From Bacillus sp. Xin1 (lineage in GTDB: Bacteria > Bacillota > Bacilli > Bacillales > Bacillaceae_G), in contig NZ_JABUAE010000002.1 of NCBI RefSeq assembly GCF_013314535.1, positions 124,001-188,000 on the forward strand: a stretch of 64,000 nt of DNA. Direction: 5' to 3'. Below are positions 53,627 to 61,170 of the stretch, in pieces. A program made the position numbers and the translations under genes. Positions within the stretch are counted from its first letter, which is position 1. Every line of letters starts with the position of its first letter. The notes under the pieces were generated by a model, which was given only the letters and a program-made list of their open reading frames with translations, ran no database searches and was not told the origin of the DNA.

Positions 53627-54250
53627 TTGCGAGTTAAATATCATTTTCTGCCGAAACAACAGGTAACATTTTGTAAGGGTAATGATTCGGGGGAACAGGC
53701 GTTAAAAATGATGAATGAGAAGGGATATAGAGCGATTCCTGTGCTTGCAGAAGATGAGAAGAAATTTAAAGGAATCATTTATAAAGTAGATATTTTAGAA
53801 CGGAAATGTAATGAGGGATTAGACGATATATATGTAAAAGATATTGTGGAAAATAAATCTGCATTTATTTTTGAAAAGGATTCATTTTTTCGAGCTTTTT
53901 ATGTAATTAGGCGTCTTCCATTTTTAGCTGTACTGAATGAGTATAATGAATTTGTTGGGATTTTAACACATTCTAATATATTTGATGTCATTGAAGATTC
54001 GTTTGGGATGCAAACAGGTGGCTATATAATAACGATTGCAACGCAAGATTGTAAGGGAACAATTAAGGAGTTAGGAACGTTGCTTAAGTCTTATCATATT
54101 GGTGGATTATTTACACTAGACAATGGTGATCGATATATGCGTCGTGTTATTGTAAATCTTACAGATGAATTGGATGAAAAAGCATTAGAAACCTTAATTG
54201 CAAAAATCGAGAAAAAAGGATTTCGCGTTAGTCATGTAGATTATATATAA
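53627..54250 (+). CDS. CBS-pair plus ACT-domain protein (CbpA/AcuB-like)
   Basis: This 207-residue protein has two CBS motifs (about 5-125, ALKMMNEKGYRAIPVLAED and RRLPFLAVLNEYNEFVGILT) followed by an ACT domain (about 135-205, YIITIATQDCKGTIKELGTL). This layout is that of Listeria CbpA, a cyclic-di-AMP-binding protein, and of AcuB. TTG 53627 with GAGGAGG 8 nt upstream is chosen over the in-frame ATG 53600, which lies before that site. Ligand is inferred. Confidence 0.8.
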   Translation: MRVKYHFLPKQQVTFCKGNDSGEQALKMMNEKGYRAIPVLAEDEKKFKGIIYKVDILERKCNEGLDDIYVKDIVENKSAFIFEKDSFFRAFYVIRRLPFLAVLNEYNEFVGILTHSNIFDVIEDSFGMQTGGYIITIATQDCKGTIKELGTLLKSYHIGGLFTLDNGDRYMRRVIVNLTDELDEKALETLIAKIEKKGFRVSHVDYI

Positions 54251-54261
54251 GGACAGTATAG

Positions 54262-54297
54262 AAATAGAGAACAGCATATAGCTGCTCTCTATTTTTG
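54262..54297. terminator. Bidirectional terminator between the CBS-ACT and deacetylase genes
   Basis: AGAGAACAGC pairs with GCTGCTCTCT (one mismatch) and is flanked by T-runs on both strands. Confidence 0.8.
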
Positions 54298-55056
54298 TTT
54301 GGAAACAGGTGGTGGCGAGAGGACAAGATCGGATAAAAAAATAAAATCTGCATGTTCACGTACTTTAGGAATGTTGGACTCAATAACACGAGAAGTAATT
54401 TCCCCAGGAGGGCCGACATGACCAATTGCTACTACGACAGGTTTTTCTTTAATTCTTTGCAAGAGTACCTGTGCTTGCTTTGTAATATGAGATGGTGTAT
54501 AAACATCGTCAAAGAATAATTGATTTTCTACAATAGGAACGCCTAATTCTTTTCCGATTTTCGGTACTACACTATTAGGATTTGTTTTACTATCTAAATA
54601 AAATAGCCCGTGTTTTTTACATACCGATAGTATGATGCGCATAATTCTTTCATCAGCTGTTACTTTAGAGCCCATATGATTGTTCATTCCAATTGCATGT
54701 GGGACTTCTTGGATCGCTTGTTCAATTCGATTTTCAATTTCATGATCACTTAAATCAGTCGTAATAGCTTTAGGGCCAAGCCATTCTTTCTTTCCTTTAA
54801 TAGGCTCCATTGGCATATGAATAATGACTTCATGGCCTTTTTCATGCGCAGCTATAGCGTCTTGTTTTGTCGATGGAAGAAAGGGCATAACGGCTACAGT
54901 AAGTGGAATGGGAAGGGATAGCATTCTCTCTGTTCCCTTCATATCATTTCCAAAGTCATCGATTACAATGGCGACTTTATTTGTATGAGCATACGTTTGA
55001 AGAGGGAAAATGCCAATAAATAATGCAATGAAAAAAATAACGATATGTTTCCGCAT
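54289..55056 (-). CDS. Secreted divergent polysaccharide deacetylase (YibQ family)
   Basis: This 255-residue protein has a signal peptide (about 1-23) and the divergent polysaccharide deacetylase fold: VAIVIDDFGNDMKG, AVMPFLP, EVIIHMPMEP, GMNNHMGSK, FYLDSKT and VAIGHVGPPG. The metal-binding pattern of true NodB enzymes is only partly kept, as is usual for this family, so activity is not assured. AAAGGAA precedes ATG 55056. Confidence 0.87.
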   Translation of the reverse strand: MRKHIVIFFIALFIGIFPLQTYAHTNKVAIVIDDFGNDMKGTERMLSLPIPLTVAVMPFLPSTKQDAIAAHEKGHEVIIHMPMEPIKGKKEWLGPKAITTDLSDHEIENRIEQAIQEVPHAIGMNNHMGSKVTADERIMRIILSVCKKHGLFYLDSKTNPNSVVPKIGKELGVPIVENQLFFDDVYTPSHITKQAQVLLQRIKEKPVVVAIGHVGPPGEITSRVIESNIPKVREHADFIFLSDLVLSPPPVSKQK

Positions 55057-55099
55057 ATAAGAAGTTCCTTTCTGATTGAATAATGGGATATAAATGACG

Positions 55100-55275
55100 C
55101 CCCATTAAAGTTCTGGTTAGTGAACCAAATTAGATATGTAACCCATGTGCGTTAACAGAAAAAGCCTTCACCAATCGGGATTTTACGGGCAGGTGATCCC
55201 TACTTATCTTCCTCATTTCTCTCTGAATCTTGAGGTGGTGGTCTTACTGCCCATTCATGCGAGATAAAATAGGGT
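55100..55275 (-). repeat. Second dispersed repeat family, most complete copy (inverted)
   Basis: On the minus strand it reads TATCTCGCATGAATGGGCAG, TAAGACCACCACCTCAAGAT, TCAGAGAGAAATGAGGAAG, ATAAGTAGGGATCACC and TGCCCGTAAAATCCCG, then a GGTT-AACC hairpin. GGGCAG and CTGCCC close a long stem. Shorter relatives are at 58257 and 60874. The remainder of 55057-55627 is AT-rich DNA without a gene. Confidence 0.55.
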
Positions 55276-55354
55276 ACACTACTTTATTTGTGAAGATGGA
55301 AATGCAAATCTGTAATTATGATTTGCGTTTTTCACATAAATTAAACGAGAAAAA

Positions 55355-55361
55355 TGTCGAA
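55355..55361. promoter_or_regulatory. Candidate 0A box upstream of the Spo0E-like gene
   Basis: TGTCGAA is an exact match to the Spo0A-binding 0A box, 267 nt before the Spo0E-like gene. A single 7-mer can occur by chance. Confidence 0.3.
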
Positions 55362-55627
55362 GTAATGTAAATAAAAAATTTGAAAAGTGGAGTTTATTTG
55401 TCGTTTACAAAAAATAACATAAAAAAAATGTCTATTATTGCGAATGTATTTACAAAGATAGAATAATTTGTAATAATTCTCAAAGTGAGGATAAAGATTT
55501 GTAAATTACAGGAGGAAAATGTTAAAAATTCTGAGTATTCCAATTCAAGTGGAGTATACATGTACAGTTTGAATGTATAGGGTGAAAATGAAGGAAAGAG
55601 TATGGAAGAATAATGAGGGGGATATGG

Positions 55628-55909
55628 ATGTTTACAGCAAAACGGAAGTACACAATGGAAAAGCTTTCGCGTGATATTCATATGAAACGTGAAGAAATGA
55701 TTCATTTAGGTTTAACAAATGGATTAAACAGTACAGAAACAATTCAAGTGAGTCAAGAGTTGGACAAGCTTATTTTACAGTATCAACGTTATAAAGAACA
55801 ACAAACACCAAGATGGTTCACATTTATGAAGATACCTTTTTTTCAAATAGAATATGAAGGGAAATCAAGTGCTTTTTGGAAAATGTTTGTGACTGCTTTT
55901 ATGAAATAA
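55628..55909 (+). CDS. Spo0E-like aspartyl-phosphate phosphatase
   Basis: This 93-residue helical protein carries the signature SQELDKLILQYQ of Spo0E-family phosphatases, which remove phosphate from Spo0A~P and delay sporulation. The conserved block is near residues 45-58, after a helix with MKREEMIHLGLTNG. The C-terminal tail (WKMFVTAFMK) is hydrophobic. ATG 55628 has GAGGGGG 7 nt upstream; ATG 55613 lies before that site. It converges with a sensor kinase gene. Confidence 0.87.
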   Translation: MFTAKRKYTMEKLSRDIHMKREEMIHLGLTNGLNSTETIQVSQELDKLILQYQRYKEQQTPRWFTFMKIPFFQIEYEGKSSAFWKMFVTAFMK

Positions 55910-55910
55910 A

Positions 55911-55943
55911 CATAATTACCCTCCGTAGAGAAGGATAATTATG
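55911..55943. terminator. Inverted repeat between the Spo0E-like gene and the sensor kinase
   Basis: CATAATTA-CCT pairs with AGG-TAATTATG around CCGTAGAG. It overlaps the kinase stop codon and lacks a long T-tract, so it is a weak bidirectional terminator. Confidence 0.5.
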
Positions 55944-57435
55944 CGTGATCTAATGGAAGTTTTATATGGACAGTGGTTCCTGTATTCTCTTTACTATCAA
56001 TCACAATTTGTCCATCATACATTTCTATAATTCGTTTGCATATGACAAGGCCAAGACCTGTTCCGGTATCTTTATTGGTAAAGAACGGATGAAAGAGGTG
56101 TTTTTGAATATGCTTTGGAATGCCTTTTCCTGTGTCAACAATGTGTAATTGCGCGTGTTCTTTGTTACTGGTTACCTGAATTGTTAATGTATCACCAGAT
56201 GACATAGCTTCAATTGCGTTTTTTGTAATATTTAAAACCACTTGTTTCATATGATCTTTTGAACACCGGATATGAACAGGATGGTCTGGTAACTGCAAGG
56301 TAAATATAATATTATACAAATGTGCTTCCGATTGAATAATTATTGCTACCTCTTTAATAATATCTCTTATATCATACATTTTTTCAATAATCGCTGTTGG
56401 TTTTCCGAGAATAAGGAATTCGCTAACAATTTCATTAATACGCTCTATTTCTTGTTCAATAACAGAAAAATAAAATTGGTCTTGCTTTTGTGTATTTTTT
56501 TCTTTTAACAGTGTTACGAGACCTTTAATTCCGGTAAGTGGATTCCGGATTTCGTGAGCTGTACTAGCTGCAAAAGTACCAACTAATTCGATTTTTTGTA
56601 TTTCATTTTGTTGTCTCTCCAATTTTGTTTGTCGTTTCAGTAAAACATATTGAACAAGTAGAAATAAAATCGTCATTAAAAATAAAGTAACGAGACATTC
56701 TACCAGAACTGTTTGGTATAAAGTTGTTTTATGAATAGGTAATGGAGAAACGGAAACTTGCCAGTTTAATTTTTGTAATGGAGTAGAAATTTTGTTTGTA
56801 TGTTGCCCAATCGGTTCTTTATTATCATCTGTTAAAAAGACTACATCATGCTGATCTGTTACTTCAAAGTGATATTGGGGTTTAATAGCATTTAGAGCAG
56901 ATGATATATAATCAAAGCGTAAACTGGCCAACAATAAGCCAGAAATTTGTTTGTTTTTTGTAAAAATGGGTGTGGCAATCACAATGGCTTGGTGCCCAAG
57001 AACTCGATCTATAATGACAGATGATACAGTTGTTTTTTTTGATTTAAAGGCTTCTACTATATAGTCCCGATCTAAAACATGAACTGGCGATGTTAAGCCT
57101 TGTGATGATATAGTGATTAAACCATTTTTATTTGTATAATACAATCCGGAAAAATGCTCACTTTTTTCATCGGTATCGTGTAATATTTGTTGAATTCTGT
57201 TTGTATTTTCTGATTCTGTATTTACCACCATAGCAAGCATTTCTAAAGCGGAAATAGCTTCACCAATATGATGATCTAAATAGTCTCTATATAAAAATAA
57301 AACAGTGTGAGCAGCTAGTTTGTTTTCCTTTTGCATCTGGTATGTATGATAGGAATAGAAAAGTGCACCGATTCCTAACGTTGGTAATATAGCAAGCAAT
57401 ATATATAAAGTTACGCTCCGTAATCTCCCGTTCAA
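55939..57435 (-). CDS. Sensor histidine kinase with extracytoplasmic Cache-like sensor
   Basis: This 498-residue kinase has two membrane helices (about 8-28 and 240-262) flanking a large outer sensor (about 30-238) with dCache-like features (YYTNKNGLITIS, DRDYIVEAFKS). The kinase core has HEIRNPLTGIKGLVTLL (phospho-His) and ATPase boxes KNAIEAMSSGD, DTGKGI and GTGLGLVICKRI. The HEIRNP type without HAMP is typical of sporulation kinases that feed Spo0F. TTG 57435 has AAGGAG 8 nt upstream; the longer frame from 57492 lacks a site. Confidence 0.87.
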   Translation of the reverse strand: MNGRLRSVTLYILLAILPTLGIGALFYSYHTYQMQKENKLAAHTVLFLYRDYLDHHIGEAISALEMLAMVVNTESENTNRIQQILHDTDEKSEHFSGLYYTNKNGLITISSQGLTSPVHVLDRDYIVEAFKSKKTTVSSVIIDRVLGHQAIVIATPIFTKNKQISGLLLASLRFDYISSALNAIKPQYHFEVTDQHDVVFLTDDNKEPIGQHTNKISTPLQKLNWQVSVSPLPIHKTTLYQTVLVECLVTLFLMTILFLLVQYVLLKRQTKLERQQNEIQKIELVGTFAASTAHEIRNPLTGIKGLVTLLKEKNTQKQDQFYFSVIEQEIERINEIVSEFLILGKPTAIIEKMYDIRDIIKEVAIIIQSEAHLYNIIFTLQLPDHPVHIRCSKDHMKQVVLNITKNAIEAMSSGDTLTIQVTSNKEHAQLHIVDTGKGIPKHIQKHLFHPFFTNKDTGTGLGLVICKRIIEMYDGQIVIDSKENTGTTVHIKLPLDHA

Positions 57436-57550
57436 GGTTGCTACTCCTTCTTTTTTATTATCATTATATATAAACTGTGTTAAAATTGTCATGCTTTTAT
57501 TTAATATGTAATTGTTAGTATATTTTTAGTATGAGGAAAGAGTAAAACTG

Positions 57551-57640
57551 AGAAGTGATTGAGCAATCGCTCGGAGACACAGGTGAACCATTAGCGGTTA
57601 TGGATAACCTTTTTATTCGGTAGGTTGTCTCGAATCCTTG
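57551..57640. other. Structured element upstream of marR, function unknown
   Basis: GTGATT-GAGC-AATCGC, TCGGAGACA paired with TGTCTCGA (57571-57579 with 57626-57633), and GGTTAT-GG-ATAACC inside form a multi-helix structure. It sits 28 nt before the MarR gene and 115 nt before the divergent kinase. It matches no riboswitch I can name. Confidence 0.45.
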
Positions 57641-57667
57641 TGAATTTAAGTGAAGGGTTGAAATCTT

Positions 57668-58114
57668 ATGAAATTGAATGATGAACGAGAAGGTATTTCT
57701 CAATCTTTAAAAGTTTTTATTGCACTATCGCGTGTGCACCGCTTTGTTATGGAGACTACAAATAAATCAATACAAAGTAATGGGCTGAATCCAACTGAGT
57801 TTGCTGTGTTAGAATTGCTATATCATAAAGGCGGTCAGCCACTTCAACAAATTGGAGAGCGTATTTTAATTGCAAGTGGAAGTATTACGTATGTTGTTGA
57901 TAAGTTAGAAAAAAAGGGGCTTGTAAAACGAATTCCATGCCCAAATGATCGTCGTGTTATATATGCACAGTTAACAGAAGAAGGAGAGACCTTCATCGCT
58001 ACTATTTTTCCAAATCATGAAAAAATTATACATGATTCCTTTGAAATGTTAACAAAAGAGGAGAAAAATGAACTGTTATCTTTACTTAAAAAAGTCGGAA
58101 AGTATGAAAAATGA
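57668..58114 (+). CDS. MarR-family transcriptional regulator
   Basis: This 148-residue winged-helix regulator has the MarR core: LNPTEFAVLELLYHKGGQ, LQQIGERILIASGSITYVVDKLEKKGLVKR and DRRVIYAQLTEEG. ATG 57668 follows GAAGGG at a rather long 10-nt spacing. It is divergent from the sensor kinase. A T-rich hairpin follows at 58217. No target gene can be named. Confidence 0.9.
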   Translation: MKLNDEREGISQSLKVFIALSRVHRFVMETTNKSIQSNGLNPTEFAVLELLYHKGGQPLQQIGERILIASGSITYVVDKLEKKGLVKRIPCPNDRRVIYAQLTEEGETFIATIFPNHEKIIHDSFEMLTKEEKNELLSLLKKVGKYEK

Positions 58115-58128
58115 TATATACATAAATA

Positions 58129-58205
58129 TAAATTGAAAAACCTTTCTTTTTTTGATGGGAGATAGGGTCCGGCAGTAATATGTTAAAAAATCAAAATGAA
58201 TTTAT
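58129..58205 (+). repeat. bcr1-like dispersed repeat, copy I (strongly shortened)
   Basis: Only the ends remain: AAAAACCTTTCTTTTTTT, GGGAGATAGGGTCCGGC, joined directly to TAATATGTTAAAAAATC and AAAATGAATTTATATAAC. About 80 nt of the middle is absent. Confidence 0.75.
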
Positions 58206-58216
58206 ATAACATGTGT

Positions 58217-58254
58217 AAAAAGCTTTCGATGTAAAATAATCAAAGGCTTTTTTG
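58217..58254 (+). terminator. Terminator downstream of marR
   Basis: AAAAAGCTTT pairs with AAAGGCTTTTTT (one bulged G) and ends in a T-run, after the shortened repeat. Confidence 0.75.
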
Positions 58255-58256
58255 TT

Positions 58257-58320
58257 TATCCTGCTATTTGCGAGAGTGACACCCTTACTCGAAAATTCAT
58301 TGAAAGAAGGGAATATAGGT
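58257..58320 (+). repeat. Second dispersed repeat family, partial copy
   Basis: TATCCTGCTATTTGCGAGAG, CCCTTACTCGAAAATTCA and GAAAGAAGGGAA align with the copy at 60874 and more loosely with 55100-55275. Confidence 0.5.
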
Positions 58321-58427
58321 AAAGGAATGGTATAGCTTCTGACGAATTTTGCTGAAGAATAAAAGGAGATTCAGAAAAGGAAATGGAATTATAGTAATGG
58401 TACATATAATTGAGAGGAGGCGCATTC

Positions 58428-60122
58428 ATGTCATTTCAGAACTATGAATATAAACGCCCGAATATAGAGGAGCTACAAGGAAAATTTACTGCAGCTTTAG
58501 AACAATTTGAGAATGTAAAGACGATAGAAGAGCAAAAGCAAGTCATTGGTGGAATTAATGAAATTCGCAATGATTTTGGCACGATGGGAAATATTTGTTA
58601 CATTCGCCATTCTATTGATACAACAGATTTATTTTATAAGGAAGAACAAGATTTCTTTGATGAATATTCTCCTATTGTACAAGGCTATACAACGAAATAT
58701 TATAAAGCATTGATGAATTCTCCATTTCGTGAGGAGTTAGAAGCTTATTATGGGAAGCAGTTATTTGCTTTAGCAGAATGTGATTTAAAAACATATTCAG
58801 ATGAAATTGTAAAAGATTTGCAATTGGAAAATAAATTATCTTCCCAATATACACAACTTTTAGCGGCTGCTAAAATTGACTTTGAAGGTGAAGAAAGAAC
58901 ATTATCACAGCTTGGACCTTTTATGCAACATAAGGATAGAGATATGCGTAAAAAGGCAAGTGAAGCTTATTACGGCTTTTTAGCAGAGCATGAAGAAGAG
59001 TTAGACCGTATTTACGATGACCTTGTAAAAGTAAGAACGAAAATTGCTACAACGCTTGGTTTTCAAAACTTTGTTGAACTTGGATATGCAAGAATGTACC
59101 GCACAGATTATAATGCGGAAATGGTGGCAAATTATCGTAAACAAGTATTAGATTACATCGTTCCAGTTGCAACAGAATTACGAAATAGACAAAAAGCGCG
59201 TATCGGTGTAGAAAAATTAGCTTACTATGATGAGAGCTTTGAATATGCAACAGGTAATCCGACTCCAAAAGGAGATGCAGAGTGGATTATTAATCACGGA
59301 AAGACGATGTATAAAGAATTATCAAAAGAAACCGATGAATTCTTTAATTTTATGTTAGAGAATGAATTATTAGATTTAGTTGCGAAAAAAGGAAAAGCTG
59401 GCGGCGGTTATTGTACATATATTGAAAATTATAAAGCGCCGTTTATTTTCTCAAACTTTAATGGAACATCAGGGGATATTGATGTGTTAACACATGAGGC
59501 GGGACATGCGTTTCAAGTATATGAGAGCCGCAAGTTTGAAATTCCAGAGTATAATTGGCCAACATATGAAGCGTGTGAAATTCATTCTATGAGTATGGAA
59601 TTTTTCACATGGCCATGGATGAAATTGTTCTTTGAGGAAGATGCGGATAAATATTATTTCTCTCATTTAAGTTCAGCACTTCTATTTTTACCATACGGTG
59701 TATCTGTTGATGAATATCAACATTATGTATATGAAAATCCAGAAGCATCTCCAGAAGAGCGTAAAACAGCGTGGCGTAATATTGAAAGAAAGTACTTACC
59801 GCACCGAGATTATGAAGATAATGACTATTTAGAACGTGGTGGTTTCTGGCAACGCCAAGGCCATATTTATAGTTCTCCTTTCTATTATATTGATTATACA
59901 TTGGCTCAAATTTGTGCACTGCAATTTTGGAAGCGAGCAAGAGATAATAGGCAAGAAGCGTGGGAAGACTATGTGAATCTTTGCCAACAAGGAGGAAGTA
60001 AGTCTTTCCTAGATTTAGTAGAGGTAGCAAATTTAACATCCCCATTTGCTAATGGATGCGTGCAAGGGGTAATTAATGAGATTCAAGCATGGTTACATGC
60101 AGTAGATGACACAAAATTGTAA
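58428..60122 (+). CDS. pepF: Oligoendopeptidase F (peptidase M3B)
   Basis: This 564-residue cytoplasmic zinc oligopeptidase cuts peptides of about 7-20 residues. The HEAGHAFQ zinc motif (about 355-362), the downstream EIHSMSMEFF glutamate ligand motif and the HIYSSPFYYIDYTLAQI C-terminal block are M3 family marks. ATG 58428 has AGGAGG about 9 nt upstream; in-frame ATG 58410 overlaps that site. Confidence 0.93.
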   Translation: MSFQNYEYKRPNIEELQGKFTAALEQFENVKTIEEQKQVIGGINEIRNDFGTMGNICYIRHSIDTTDLFYKEEQDFFDEYSPIVQGYTTKYYKALMNSPFREELEAYYGKQLFALAECDLKTYSDEIVKDLQLENKLSSQYTQLLAAAKIDFEGEERTLSQLGPFMQHKDRDMRKKASEAYYGFLAEHEEELDRIYDDLVKVRTKIATTLGFQNFVELGYARMYRTDYNAEMVANYRKQVLDYIVPVATELRNRQKARIGVEKLAYYDESFEYATGNPTPKGDAEWIINHGKTMYKELSKETDEFFNFMLENELLDLVAKKGKAGGGYCTYIENYKAPFIFSNFNGTSGDIDVLTHEAGHAFQVYESRKFEIPEYNWPTYEACEIHSMSMEFFTWPWMKLFFEEDADKYYFSHLSSALLFLPYGVSVDEYQHYVYENPEASPEERKTAWRNIERKYLPHRDYEDNDYLERGGFWQRQGHIYSSPFYYIDYTLAQICALQFWKRARDNRQEAWEDYVNLCQQGGSKSFLDLVEVANLTSPFANGCVQGVINEIQAWLHAVDDTKL

Positions 60123-60202
60123 AAATGATACGTAGTTTTTACGTATTTTGTAATCGACACATTTATAAAATAATGAGATAATATAAGAAAATTCAGATTT
60201 TT

Positions 60203-60237
60203 AAAGAGGTGTTTCTAAACTAGAAGCGCCTCTTTTT
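60203..60237 (+). terminator. Terminator of pepF
   Basis: AAAGAGGTGTTTCTA pairs with TAGAAGCGCCTCTTT (G-T pairs) and ends in T residues, before the DinB ribosome site. Confidence 0.85.
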
Positions 60238-60260
60238 ACCAAAAAAGAGGGGGGAAAATT

Positions 60261-60794
60261 ATGCTTCAATCTAATATGAATGTTAGTTTGGAAACTTTGC
60301 TGCAATCGTTACAATCTACAAGAAATACATTATTATCAGAAATTGAGATGTTAAATGATACGGAAGTGAATGTAAAGCCGCGCCGTGATAAATGGAGTAT
60401 CATTCAAATTTTGCATCACCTGCACCTAGTTGAACAATCTGTTACATCAGCTCTTGTGTATGCCTTGCAAAAAAAAGAAAGAAAAGTAGTACCGCTCAAA
60501 GATCTCCAACTTACCCTTGATCGAACATACAAACGAGAAGCTCCTCAACAAATGCAACCAACGGACACATTAATGAAAAAACAACAAGGAATTCAATTAC
60601 TCGAACATTCACGAGCAGAATTATTGCATACGCTGCATAGTATTATAGATGAAAGAGAATTGTTTGAAAATTCTTTGAAACACCCTGTGTTTCATGAACT
60701 CAATTTATATCAATGGATTCAATTCCTTGATTTACATGAACAGCGCCATCTTACACAGTTAAAAGAAGCAAAATATGCGATTTTGCAAAGATAA
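60261..60794 (+). CDS. DinB-family protein
   Basis: This 177-residue protein is a four-helix DinB/YfiT-like fold. Conserved His residues that bind metal are visible in IIQILHHLHLVEQS and FLDLHEQRHLTQL. Relatives include thiol-dependent transferases such as bacillithiol S-transferases, which fits a Bacillus host, but substrate is unknown. AGGGGGGAAAA precedes ATG 60261. A strong terminator follows. Confidence 0.85.
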   Translation: MLQSNMNVSLETLLQSLQSTRNTLLSEIEMLNDTEVNVKPRRDKWSIIQILHHLHLVEQSVTSALVYALQKKERKVVPLKDLQLTLDRTYKREAPQQMQPTDTLMKKQQGIQLLEHSRAELLHTLHSIIDERELFENSLKHPVFHELNLYQWIQFLDLHEQRHLTQLKEAKYAILQR

Positions 60795-60835
60795 AGAAAA
60801 ATTCTTATGTATATGGGAACTATACGTAATAAATA

Positions 60836-60869
60836 AAAGAAGCGAGTTAGTAGTTATCTCGCTTCTTTT
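60836..60869 (+). terminator. Terminator of the DinB gene
   Basis: AAAAGAAGCGAG pairs with CTCGCTTCTTTT, followed by ATTTTA. Confidence 0.88.
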
Positions 60870-60873
60870 ATTT

Positions 60874-60965
60874 TATCCAGCTATTCGTGAGAAGTAAGCT
60901 CCTACTTGAATATTTAGAGAAAACTAAGAGAGCTAGGTGATGGAAGTTTCACTTTATATGCTGGA
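60874..60965 (+). repeat. Second dispersed repeat family, partial copy
   Basis: TATCCAGCTATTCGTGAGAA, GTAAGCTCCTACTTGAATAT and TTAGAGAAAACTAAG align with the copy at 58257 and the minus-strand copy at 55100-55275. Its end, TATATGCTGGATGAATG, recalls the 3' border of the bcr1-like repeats. Confidence 0.5.
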
Positions 60966-61030
60966 TGAATGCATATTTTTATCTCTTATTTTGGAATAAT
61001 ACATAGAGAGTATATGAAGGAGTTGAAAGC

Positions 61031-61147
61031 ATGTCACACAAGAAAAAAGAGCAAGAGCGTAGTTGGAAAGCACGAAAAGAAAATCAAAAACCGCATGGGA
61101 AAGTAAAGACTTTTGCTGAACTTGTTGATGAAACAGAAAAAACGTGA
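61031..61147 (+). CDS. Small basic protein, 38 aa (DUF6254-like)
   Basis: A 38-residue frame begins MSHKKKEQERSWKARKENQK and continues PHGKVKTFAELVDETEK. AAGGAGTTG lies 8 nt before ATG 61031. The order QERSWxARKxxQKPHGK fits what I recall of the DUF6254 family of Bacillus. The terminator overlaps its stop codon. Function unknown. Confidence 0.75.
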   Translation: MSHKKKEQERSWKARKENQKPHGKVKTFAELVDETEKT

Positions 61148-61170
61148 TGAAATCTTCATCACGTTTTTTG
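61137..61170. terminator. Bidirectional terminator between the 38-aa gene and the KinB-like kinase
   Basis: AAAAAACGTGATGA pairs with TCATCACGTTTTTT around AATCT. It covers the stop codons of both convergent genes. Confidence 0.9.

Noticed and set aside
57551-57640. Known riboswitch (c-di-GMP, glycine, T-box) or tRNA at this site
   Set aside because: No diagnostic core (for example T-box AGGGTGG, or a tRNA cloverleaf with TTCGA) could be found, so it is left as an unexplained element.
57515-57703. 62-codon minus-strand frame through the structured element before marR
   Set aside because: No ribosome site, overlaps the marR start, and is explained by the structured element.
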